Shown here in pieces: positions 1 to 6,188 of a stretch of 11,077 bases of DNA (position 1 is the stretch's first letter; each line of letters begins with the position of its first letter). The stretch covers positions 1 through 11,077 of the forward strand of contig CAJUOC010000047.1 in the NCBI GenBank assembly GCA_910587925.1. Direction: 5' to 3'. Position numbers and translations under genes: made by a program. Source of the DNA: an uncultured Muribaculaceae bacterium. Its GTDB lineage: Bacteria; Bacteroidota; Bacteroidia; Bacteroidales; Muribaculaceae. The notes beneath the pieces were generated by a model. The model saw only the letters and a list, made by a program, of their open reading frames with translations. It made no database searches and was not told where the DNA came from.

Positions 1-11
1 CTTGTCGACCG

Positions 12-19
12 CAAATGTA
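12..19 (-). promoter_or_regulatory. Putative Bacteroidetes -7 promoter element reading out of the left edge
   Basis: The minus strand reads TACATTTG here, an exact match to the Bacteroidetes primary sigma factor -7 consensus TAnnTTTG. It is followed by C, as are the three similar motifs elsewhere in this window. The promoter would drive a gene left of the window. No TTTG or TTG is seen at the expected -33 distance; that position is taken up by a run of 13 G on the same strand. The assignment rests on the motif and on lying between a leftward terminator and the window edge. Confidence 0.5.
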
Positions 20-35
20 ATACCTATTTTTCTCG

Positions 36-48
36 CCCCCCCCCCCCC
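36..48. repeat. Homopolymer run of 13 C (13 G on the minus strand)
   Basis: An uninterrupted run of 13 C lies in the non-coding left edge. It is flanked by two direct copies of CCTATTTT, at 23-30 and 47-54, the second overlapping the end of the run. An 8-bp inverted repeat pairs CCCCTATT (45-52) with AATAGGGG (85-92). The run is 16 bp upstream of the putative leftward -7 element, roughly where a -33 element would be. Tracts of this length slip readily in replication and are also common sites of sequencing error. Confidence 0.9.
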
Positions 49-100
49 TATTTTAACACTCCTTAACAGTATCCATATGTTACCAATAGGGGTATAAAAA

Positions 101-131
101 CGTAACCCGCTCTGAGCATGAGCGGGTTACG
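101..131 (-). terminator. Rho-independent terminator of the 216-aa gene / ABC unit
   Basis: A perfect 12-bp inverted repeat (CGTAACCCGCTC at 101-112 with its complement at 120-131) encloses a 7-nt loop. Read on the minus strand, the hairpin is followed directly by TTTTTATACC, a U-tract. It lies 29 bp after the stop codon of the unrecognised membrane protein gene, so it should end the leftward transcript carrying that gene and probably the ABC transporter genes. The plus-strand flank is less U-rich. Confidence 0.9.
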
Positions 132-160
132 TTTCATATCATTTATGCTACAGACGGGCG

Positions 161-811
161 TCAGGCCTTGCCGAGGGCGGTATAGATGGCGCTCTGGGCG
201 CCGTCGGCAGTATCTACAGCCGCTGACACTGCGCTGCGTGCCTTGTCGATATAGGCGCGGTATGCGCCGAGGTCTTCCTTGGCGGCGATGGCGGCAAGGT
301 CGGCCTGCATCTCGGGCAGATTGACAGTGATATCGGGTGTGGAGCCGATTTTATCGATGAGGGCGACCTTGGCGTCGGCATCGGCGGCAGAGCTTACCAC
401 GGCCTTGCGCAGGCTGTCGTTTTGCCCGGCCATGAAAGCCGACCAGCGCGAGCGGGTGCCGTCGACCACCTGCTCGATGCCCGCATAGAGGCCGGAGCTG
501 AGATTGGCATAGGCCGTGGCGCGCATGGCCTGCTTACCCTTTACATAGAGGTATCCGCCACTGAGGATGGCGGCGGCGGCAGCCATGACCACTCCCATAT
601 TGCGGCTCACCAGAGCAATCACGATACCGATGGCGCCGAGCACCAGAAAGCACACGGCCGAGTCGGTGAGGAAATCCTTACGGGCGACGGGGAGAGCCTT
701 GGCATCGGCAGGCACAGCGAGGGCGCCGAAGCCGTCGGCCACATATCCCTGGAGCTTGGCCTTCTGCGCGGCGAGAGCGTCGGCATAAGGCTTGACAACA
801 GTATTATCCAT
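161..811 (-). CDS. Unrecognised protein with two membrane segments (216 aa)
   Basis: I do not recognise a family. The ATG at 811 gives 216 residues; a TTG two codons upstream is in frame but less likely. Residues 1-50 are soluble and alanine-rich. Two hydrophobic segments follow at about 51-69 and 73-91, separated by a short turn containing Arg70 and followed by Lys91 and Lys93, which suggests a membrane hairpin. Residues 95-216 are predicted helical, rich in Ala, Asp and Lys, and lack cysteine or obvious catalytic motifs. There is no signal peptide. The gene lies 62 bp after the ABC permease in the same direction with no terminator between, so co-transcription with the transporter is likely. 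It ends before a clear terminator. The reading frame is supported by the hydrophobic pattern and by the terminator placement. Its function is unknown; a role linked to the exporter is only inferred from position. Confidence 0.75.
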   Translation of the reverse strand: MDNTVVKPYADALAAQKAKLQGYVADGFGALAVPADAKALPVARKDFLTDSAVCFLVLGAIGIVIALVSRNMGVVMAAAAAILSGGYLYVKGKQAMRATAYANLSSGLYAGIEQVVDGTRSRWSAFMAGQNDSLRKAVVSSAADADAKVALIDKIGSTPDITVNLPEMQADLAAIAAKEDLGAYRAYIDKARSAVSAAVDTADGAQSAIYTALGKA

Positions 812-873
812 AATCAAACGGTTTTAATAGATATATAGATAACACCCGTCGCGCCGCGATGTTCACGACCGCC

Positions 874-2142
874 TCACTTGTATCGCGTCCAGCGGATAAG
901 CTCGGCCACCGTGGGTTTCTTGCCGTACATGAATATGCCCACACGGTATATCTTGGCGCTGAGCCATATCATGACCAGCAGACCGGCCACGAGCAGGAGC
1001 AGACTCACCACCGGCTGCCAGGCCGGTATGCCGAAGGGCAGGCGGGCCATCATCACCATGGGCGAGGTGAAGGGTATCATCGACGTCCACAGAGCGAGCG
1101 ACGAGTTGGGCTCGGTCACCACCGACATCGACACTATCAGCGCCAGCATGATGGGCACCATGGCCACGGTCTGGAGCTGCGAGGCGTCCTGGATATTGTC
1201 GACCGCCGAGCCGATGGCCGCGTATATCGACGAGTAGAAGAGATAGCCACCGATGAGGAAGAGCACCAGATATCCCAGTATGGCCAGCATGTACGAGGGG
1301 TCGCCCAGAGTGGTGACCGCCTGGGTGAGGGTGACATCGTCGGTGGAGCTCACCGCGCCGGCCAGCAGCGGCATGAGCCATACCGAGCAGGCGATGAGCA
1401 GCACGACCCACACCATTATCTGGGTGATGGCCACAAGGCCGATGCCGAGTATCTTGCCGAGCATGAGGTCGGTGGGGCGCACCGACGACACCACCAGCTC
1501 CAGCACACGATTGTTTTTCTCCTCGATGATGGAGGTCATCACCATCTGCCCGTAGAGCAGGATAAACATGTAGAGGATAAACATCACCACCATGCCCAGT
1601 ATGTAAGAGAGCATCGACGAGGTGGCGCTCTCCTCCTCGCGGTCGATGCGGAAGGTGTCCATCTCCACGTCGACCTGCACCTCCTCCATGATCTGGCGGA
1701 GATTGGCGATGTCGTACTCCTTGATGCGCAGCGACGATATGGCGTGCTCGAGCTGCGAGGCGATATACTGCTCGGTCTGCATCGACGGCGCTCCGCGCGT
1801 GTACAGCGCGATGGAGCCGCGGGGGCTCGAGACGGCGTCGCGGCCGATGACGAGGATGGCGTCGAATGCCTCATTGTCCTTGGCGCTGTCGAGGCTGTCG
1901 ACAAATGGCGCGAAGCGCACCTGGCCCTCATTCTGAAGCATCGGCGAGATGACCTGCGTGTCGTCTATGACCGCCACGAGGTTCTCCTCCGGCTCGGCCA
2001 GGATGGCGATGAGCGCCGGGGCCACCATCATGCCCATCATGAGCAGGGGCATCAGGATGGTACTGATGATAAAACTCTTGCGCTTTACGCGCTCAAAGTA
2101 TTCGCGGGAGATGATTATACGGAGGGCACTGCGGGCTGACAT
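874..2142 (-). CDS. ABC-2 type transporter permease, NatB-like (422 aa)
   Basis: This is the membrane subunit of an ABC exporter, working with the ATPase encoded just upstream. The start at 2142 gives an N-terminus typical of the family: a short amphipathic helix, then TM1 at about 24-48. A large extracytoplasmic domain follows (about 49-177), then five hydrophobic segments at about 178-200, 230-255, 283-305, 325-342 and 376-396. The stretch EEKNNRVLELVVSSVRP (207-223) matches the cytoplasmic coupling region conserved in ABC-2 permeases. This topology fits the NatB/ABC2_membrane_3 group. The frame stays open for 124 more codons upstream, but that part lies inside the ATPase gene and has no family resemblance. 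The start overlaps the ATPase end by 28 bp, implying translational coupling. NatAB of Bacillus exports sodium; related Bacteroidetes pairs are mostly uncharacterised, so the substrate here is unknown. Confidence 0.9.
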   Translation of the reverse strand: MSARSALRIIISREYFERVKRKSFIISTILMPLLMMGMMVAPALIAILAEPEENLVAVIDDTQVISPMLQNEGQVRFAPFVDSLDSAKDNEAFDAILVIGRDAVSSPRGSIALYTRGAPSMQTEQYIASQLEHAISSLRIKEYDIANLRQIMEEVQVDVEMDTFRIDREEESATSSMLSYILGMVVMFILYMFILLYGQMVMTSIIEEKNNRVLELVVSSVRPTDLMLGKILGIGLVAITQIMVWVVLLIACSVWLMPLLAGAVSSTDDVTLTQAVTTLGDPSYMLAILGYLVLFLIGGYLFYSSIYAAIGSAVDNIQDASQLQTVAMVPIMLALIVSMSVVTEPNSSLALWTSMIPFTSPMVMMARLPFGIPAWQPVVSLLLLVAGLLVMIWLSAKIYRVGIFMYGKKPTVAELIRWTRYK

Positions 2143-3107
2143 GGCTGTATGGCTGGAGGTGTATCGGTATGTGAATTGCTGGCCTCGACGGTGCGCACGA
2201 AGATTTCGTCCATCGAGGGGAGGAGACGGCGGAAGGCGGCGATATCGGCGGCGGAGTTGGCCGTGGCCAGAGCGTCGCGCACGGCATCGGCGCCGGGCGA
2301 AGCCATGGCAAAGGCGGCCGTGATCATGCCGTGGCGGTCGGGCGCCGAGGCGGCGAAGTCGCGCACACGGGCGCCCAGCGCGGCGGCAAGCGACTCGGCC
2401 GTGGCGCCGCCGAACATCAGCTCGTAGCGGTCGCCGGCGTAGCGGAGGCGCAGCTCGTCGACACTGCCGGTGAGGATATTGTGGGAGCGGTTGATCAGAG
2501 TGATGTTGTCGCACAGCTCCTCGACACTGGCCATATTGTGGGTGGAGAAGATGACAGTGGCGCCGCTGTCGCGCAGGGCGAGTATCTCGCGCTTGAGCAC
2601 GCCGGCATTGATGGGGTCAAATCCCGAGAAAGGCTCGTCGAAGATGAGCAGCTTGGGGCGGTGTAGCACCGTGACGATAAACTGCACCTTCTGCGCCATA
2701 CCCTTTGACAGCTCCTCGACCTTGCGGCCCCACCACGACGATATGTCGAGCCGTTCAAACCACTCGCGCAGCGCGCTCTCGGCCCGGCGCTTGTCCATAC
2801 CCTTGAGGCGGGCAAAGAAGAGAGCCTGGTCGCCCACACGCATCTTCTTGTAAAGCCCGCGCTCCTCGGGCAGGTAGCCGATATGGGCCACATCGGCCGC
2901 GGTGAGGCGGTGACCGTCGAAAAGCACCTCGCCCGAGTCGGGAGCGGTGATGTGGTTGATGATACGTATGAGGGTGGTCTTGCCGGCGCCGTTGGGCCCC
3001 AGCAGGCCATACACCGTGCCCCGCGGCACGGCGAGCGATACGTCGTCGAGCGCCACATGGCCCGTATAGGCCTTAGACACGTGCTGTACTTCGAGTAGAT
3101 TGTCCAT
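2115..3107 (-). CDS. ABC transporter ATP-binding protein, NatA-like (330 aa)
   Basis: This is the cytoplasmic ATPase of the exporter. Visible motifs are Walker A GPNGAGKT (37-44), the ABC signature LSKGM (133-137), Walker B LLIFDEP (153-159) and the H-loop His190 in STHNM. The Q-loop position carries YLPEERGLYKKM (78-89), with Glu where Gln is usual, as is common in the NatA-type subgroup. Residues from about 210 to 305 form the C-terminal extension seen in that subgroup (DUF4162-like). The last 25 residues are Pro- and Ser-rich and are encoded partly in the overlap with the permease gene. The ATG at 3107 lies 13 nt after a GC-rich hairpin and has no obvious ribosome binding site, which is usual in Bacteroidetes. 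All ATPase motifs are intact, so the protein should be active. The substrate is not evident. Confidence 0.93.
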   Translation of the reverse strand: MDNLLEVQHVSKAYTGHVALDDVSLAVPRGTVYGLLGPNGAGKTTLIRIINHITAPDSGEVLFDGHRLTAADVAHIGYLPEERGLYKKMRVGDQALFFARLKGMDKRRAESALREWFERLDISSWWGRKVEELSKGMAQKVQFIVTVLHRPKLLIFDEPFSGFDPINAGVLKREILALRDSGATVIFSTHNMASVEELCDNITLINRSHNILTGSVDELRLRYAGDRYELMFGGATAESLAAALGARVRDFAASAPDRHGMITAAFAMASPGADAVRDALATANSAADIAAFRRLLPSMDEIFVRTVEASNSHTDTPPAIQPCQPAVPSV

Positions 3108-3120
3108 ATTGATATGAAAA

Positions 3121-3159
3121 GGGGCCTCCGCAAGGCTTTGAAGACCACGCGGAGGCCCC
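3121..3159 (-). terminator. GC-rich hairpin between spt and the ABC genes (terminator or attenuator)
   Basis: A perfect 11-bp inverted repeat (GGGGCCTCCGC at 3121-3131 with its complement at 3149-3159) encloses a 17-nt loop. On the minus strand it is followed by TTTTC, a short U-tract. It begins 25 bp after the spt stop codon and ends 13 nt before the ATPase start codon. As a terminator it would close the spt transcript. I find no TAnnTTTG element in the 77-bp gap, so ABC expression may depend on read-through, which makes attenuation possible. Confidence 0.75.
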
Positions 3160-3184
3160 GGTAAGTTTACATGACGGCTTGAGG

Positions 3185-4372
3185 TCAGGGGATGAGCTGA
3201 TACTTGCGGAATACCTTCTGAATCTTCTCAAGCGCGGTGGTCACCTGCTCCTTGGTGTGGGTGGCCATCAGCGAGAAGCGGATGAGGGTATCCTGAGGAG
3301 CGACGGCGGGCGACACCACGGGGTTGACAAATATACCCTCCTCGAGCAGGTCGCGGGTGATATGGTATGTCTTGAAGTCGTCGCGCACAAAGAGGGGGAT
3401 GATGGGGGTGGAGGTATTGCCTATCTCGGCGCCCATGTTGCGGAAGCCCTCGAGGGCGTAGTTGGTAATCTCCCACAGATGCTCCTGGCGCCAGGGCTCC
3501 TCTATCATCAGGTCGATGGCCTTGAGGGCGGCGGCGGTAGAGGCCGGGGTGATGCTGGCTGTGAAGATATACGAGCGGGAGTGGTGGCGCAGGAAGTTGG
3601 TGACCTCCTTGTCGGTGGCGATGAAACCGCCCAGCGATGCAAACGACTTGGAGAATGTGCCCATGATGAGGTCGACCTTGTCGGTGAGGCCAAAGTGATT
3701 GACCGTGCCGCGGCCACCCTCGCCGAAGACGCCGATGCCGTGTGCCTCGTCGACCATCACCGATGCATTGTACTTCTCGGCGAGTCGCACGATTTCAGGC
3801 ACATTGGCCACATCGCCTTCCATCGAGAATACACCGTCGGTGACGATGAGCTTCACCTTGTCGGGGTTGCAGCGCTGGAGCTGCTTCTCGAGCGAGGCCA
3901 TATCGTTGTGCTTGTACTTGAGCTGCTGGGAGAATGACAGACGGCGGCCCTCGATGATGGAGGCATGGTCTTGCTCGTCCCAGAGGATATAGTCCTCGCG
4001 GCCGGTGAGACACGATACCACACCGAGGTTTACCTCAAAGCCGGTGGAGTAAATCATCACATCTTCCTTGCCGATATACTCGGCGATGCGGGCCTCGAGC
4101 TGCTTGTGCAAGTCGAGGGTGCCGTTGAGAAATGGCGAGCCGGCGCAGCCGGTGCCATACTTGCGGGTAGCCTCGATGGCGGCCTCCTTGATGCGGGGGT
4201 CATTGACCAGGCCCGAGTAGCAGTTGGAGCCGAACATCAGCACCTTGCGGCCGTTGATGATGACCTCGGAGTCCTGCTCCGAAGATATAGCGCGGAAGTA
4301 GGGATAAACGCCCGCGGCCATAGCTTCCTGCGGGGCGGTGTATTTGGCGAGTTTTGCCTGGAGTAGCTTCAT
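3185..4372 (-). CDS. spt: Serine palmitoyltransferase, PLP-dependent alpha-oxoamine synthase (395 aa)
   Basis: It condenses L-serine with a long-chain acyl-CoA to 3-keto-dihydrosphingosine, releasing CO2: the committed step of sphingolipid synthesis, performed in the cytosol. It belongs to the fold-type I alpha-oxoamine synthases. Visible residues are the PLP lysine Lys242 in GTFSKSF, Asp208 and His211 in DEAHG, and His136 in DHAS. All four are offset by exactly 23 from the characterised Sphingomonas enzyme (K265, D231, H234, H159). The segment LSFSQQLKYKHNDM (145-158) closely matches my recollection of Bacteroides SPT, and the length fits soluble bacterial SPT. Related enzymes (2-amino-3-ketobutyrate CoA ligase, BioF) are less likely because of these SPT-like segments. 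The gene has its own promoter about 70 nt upstream and a hairpin after the stop. No other sphingolipid gene is seen here. Confidence 0.85.
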   Translation of the reverse strand: MKLLQAKLAKYTAPQEAMAAGVYPYFRAISSEQDSEVIINGRKVLMFGSNCYSGLVNDPRIKEAAIEATRKYGTGCAGSPFLNGTLDLHKQLEARIAEYIGKEDVMIYSTGFEVNLGVVSCLTGREDYILWDEQDHASIIEGRRLSFSQQLKYKHNDMASLEKQLQRCNPDKVKLIVTDGVFSMEGDVANVPEIVRLAEKYNASVMVDEAHGIGVFGEGGRGTVNHFGLTDKVDLIMGTFSKSFASLGGFIATDKEVTNFLRHHSRSYIFTASITPASTAAALKAIDLMIEEPWRQEHLWEITNYALEGFRNMGAEIGNTSTPIIPLFVRDDFKTYHITRDLLEEGIFVNPVVSPAVAPQDTLIRFSLMATHTKEQVTTALEKIQKVFRKYQLIP

Positions 4373-4443
4373 AGTCAGGTGTGCGATGTAGCAAACCGGG
4401 AGTGTAAGGATTCAAAAAGACGTGTGTGCCCGATTTTTCGGCG

Positions 4444-4478
4444 CAAAGTTACTAAAAAAAATGCACGTCCGACACAAA
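4444..4478 (-). promoter_or_regulatory. Putative spt promoter (-33 TTTG and -7 TAACTTTG)
   Basis: On the minus strand TTTG at 4475-4478 is followed, after 23 bp, by TAACTTTG at 4444-4451. These match the Bacteroidetes -33 and -7 elements. The spacer contains an A/T-rich stretch. The start codon of spt at 4372 leaves a leader of roughly 65 nt. The leader contains a short CCGA/TCGG pairing but no known riboswitch that I recognise. This is the best-formed promoter in the window. Confidence 0.65.
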
Positions 4479-4493
4479 TTGACAAAAAAAATA

Positions 4494-4539
4494 AGGCATC
4501 ACGATGCCACATGTGTCAACATGATGCATCGTGATGCCT
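4494..4539 (-). terminator. Strong rho-independent terminator of htrA
   Basis: A perfect 14-bp inverted repeat (4494-4507 with 4526-4539) is extended, after a 2x2 mismatch, by an inner 5-bp stem CATGT/ACATG (4510-4514 with 4519-4523) around a 4-nt loop. On the minus strand the hairpin is followed by TTATTTTTTT. It begins 18 bp after the htrA stop codon. Each arm is itself nearly palindromic (GGCATC-AC-GATGCC at 4495-4508; GCATC-GT-GATGC at 4526-4537), so alternative pairings are possible. Confidence 0.93.
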
Positions 4540-4557
4540 GAATACAGTTTAGCGGGG

Positions 4558-6057
4558 TCAGTCGCTGAGGTCGACGGCATAGTATGCCTGCTTGCCGCTG
4601 GGATATATGCCGATGAGGAAGATGACCTTGTCGCGCTCCTCGCGCACTTTGTTGAAGAGGCGCTCGATATCGTCGGCGCTCTTGACGGGTACATTGTTGG
4701 CCGAGAGGATGATGAAGCCGTCGTTGACTCCGGCGCGTGCCATGCGGCCGTCGCGGTCGTTGATCTTGACCTGCACGCCCTGCGATATCTGGAGCGACTG
4801 CTTCTGTGCGTCGGTCACGGGGGTAAACATCGCTCCGAGCACTCCGAGCGGAGTCTGCGGGCGGGTCACCGAGGTATCGCCGGCGCGGTTGCGCAGGGTG
4901 GTCGAGGCGCTGCCGCGCTGCCCGTCGCGCACATACACGATATTGACGGCGTCGCCGGGGCTCAGACGTGCCATTATCTCCTGGAGGCGGGCGGTGCCGG
5001 TGACGTCGGTGCCGTTGATGGCCACCACTACGTCGCCCTCGCGCAGGCCTGCCTCACGCGCGGCGCTGCGGTCTTCGACCGATGCCACATACACGCCGCG
5101 GGTGGCGCCCTTGATGCCCTTGTCCTTGACCAGCTCGGGCGAAAGCTCTATGAAGCTGATGCCCAGGAAAGCGCGCTGCACTGCGCCAAACTCGCGCAGG
5201 TCGCCGCAGACCTTCTCGACTATGGAGGTCGGGATGGCAAACGAGCAGCCGGCGTAGGCGCCCGTCTGCGAGTAGATGGCGGTGTTGATGCCCACCAGCT
5301 CGCCGCGCAGGTTTACCAGCGCGCCGCCCGAGTTGCCGTGGTTTACGGCAGCGTCGGTCTGTATGTATGCCTCGATGCCGCCGTTGCCGCGGGTCTGGGT
5401 GGTGGCCGATATATTGCGGGCCTTGGCGCTCACGATACCCGAGGTGACGGTGGAGGTGAAGCCGAAGGGGTTGCCCACGGCCAGCACCCACTCGCCCACG
5501 TGGAGCTTCTCGCTGTCGCCCATGGGGATGACGTGGAGATCCTCGGGCGCCTCGATCTTGATGAGGGCAAGGTCGGTGACAGGGTCGGCGCCGACCACGG
5601 TGGCGGTGAAGTTGCGGTTGTCGTTGAGGGTCACCTCAAGGCGCTCGGCGCCGTCGATCACGTGATTGTTGGTGACGATGAGGCCGTCTTTTGATATGAT
5701 GACGCCAGAGCCCAGGCCGAGCTGGCGCTGCTCGGGAGCCTGCTCGGGCTCCTGCTGGCGACGGCGGCTGCCGTAAGGGTCGCCGCCAAAGAAGTATTCA
5801 AACAAAGGGTCGTCGAAAGGACCGGCGCCGCGGCGGCTGTACTGCTGCTGGCGCGGAGTGGCATAGCTCTTGACCGACACTACGCCATTGACTGTCTCCT
5901 CAGCCGCGCGCACAAAATCTTCCTGATTGATGGTGGTGGGCAGCGGAGCCGCATCGACAGCGGCGGAGGGAGCGGCCGCCGCATCGCGCCGCGGACGGGC
6001 GCACGACGACAGGCTGCCGGCAAGCACCAGGGCGGCGATGATGAATGTCTTGTTCAT
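4558..6057 (-). CDS. htrA: HtrA/Do-family periplasmic serine protease, lipoprotein form (499 aa)
   Basis: This protein degrades or refolds damaged envelope proteins. It starts with a lipoprotein signal: a hydrophobic segment (4-16) and the lipobox LSSC, placing the lipidated cysteine at Cys19. A linker rich in Ala, Pro, Arg and Gln follows. The trypsin-like domain spans about 45-290 with the catalytic triad His132 (TNNHVIDGA), Asp162 (TDLALIK) and Ser243 (GNSGGAL). The residue before GNSGG is His240, where Pro or Arg is common in relatives. Two PDZ domains follow at about 296-385 and 403-490. The Arg/Gln-rich stretch near 72-112 corresponds to the LA loop of DegP-type proteins. Many Do proteases have a cleavable signal rather than a lipobox, so membrane anchoring is notable. 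The gene forms a single-gene unit with a promoter at 6085-6092 and a terminator after the stop. Confidence 0.95.
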   Translation of the reverse strand: MNKTFIIAALVLAGSLSSCARPRRDAAAAPSAAVDAAPLPTTINQEDFVRAAEETVNGVVSVKSYATPRQQQYSRRGAGPFDDPLFEYFFGGDPYGSRRRQQEPEQAPEQRQLGLGSGVIISKDGLIVTNNHVIDGAERLEVTLNDNRNFTATVVGADPVTDLALIKIEAPEDLHVIPMGDSEKLHVGEWVLAVGNPFGFTSTVTSGIVSAKARNISATTQTRGNGGIEAYIQTDAAVNHGNSGGALVNLRGELVGINTAIYSQTGAYAGCSFAIPTSIVEKVCGDLREFGAVQRAFLGISFIELSPELVKDKGIKGATRGVYVASVEDRSAAREAGLREGDVVVAINGTDVTGTARLQEIMARLSPGDAVNIVYVRDGQRGSASTTLRNRAGDTSVTRPQTPLGVLGAMFTPVTDAQKQSLQISQGVQVKINDRDGRMARAGVNDGFIILSANNVPVKSADDIERLFNKVREERDKVIFLIGIYPSGKQAYYAVDLSD

Positions 6058-6084
6058 ATGTCAGTTGCTTGATTGGTTTTGCTG

Positions 6085-6092
6085 CAAATATA
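6085..6092 (-). promoter_or_regulatory. Putative htrA promoter -7 element
   Basis: The minus strand reads TATATTTG, an exact match to TAnnTTTG, followed by C. It lies 27 bp before the htrA start codon and 9 bp after the terminator stem of the preceding unit. Any -33 element would fall inside that terminator hairpin; no TTTG is visible there. A transcript would have a leader of about 20 nt. Confidence 0.6.
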
Positions 6093-6101
6093 GCGTAAAA
6101 A

Positions 6102-6125
6102 GCCCGCACATTATTATGTACGGGC
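6102..6125 (-). terminator. Rho-independent terminator of the mannan/manA unit
   Basis: The arms GCCCGCACAT (6102-6111) and ATGTACGGGC (6116-6125) enclose a 4-nt loop. The one non-Watson-Crick position is a C-A mismatch on the plus strand but a G-U wobble in minus-strand RNA. The minus-strand hairpin is followed by TTTTTACG. Both points indicate a leftward terminator. It lies 63 bp after the manA stop and directly before the htrA -7 element. Confidence 0.88.
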
Positions 6126-6188
6126 CTGTACTTTAAGCATATTTGACAGAGCGGGCGTCAAATGCAAAATGCCGTTAACTTAAAAATG

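Noticed and set aside
849..859. Palindrome TCGCG-C-CGCGA between the permease and the 216-aa gene
   Set aside because: The arms are too close for a stable hairpin and there is no U-tract, so I do not call a terminator there.
859..2139. Long plus-strand open frame of 426 codons opposite the permease
   Set aside because: Its His/Gly/Glu-rich composition is typical of antisense reading of GC-rich genes, with no motif and no promoter or terminator in that direction.
2143..2514. In-frame upstream extension of the permease frame (124 codons)
   Set aside because: It overlaps the well-supported ATPase gene on the same strand, and its translation is Arg/His/Pro-rich with no family resemblance. The family-typical N-terminus begins at 2142.
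4531..5694. Plus-strand open frame of 387 codons opposite htrA
   Set aside because: It is a mirror of the htrA gene, low in complexity (Ala, Gly, Asp, Val), and starts inside the htrA terminator.
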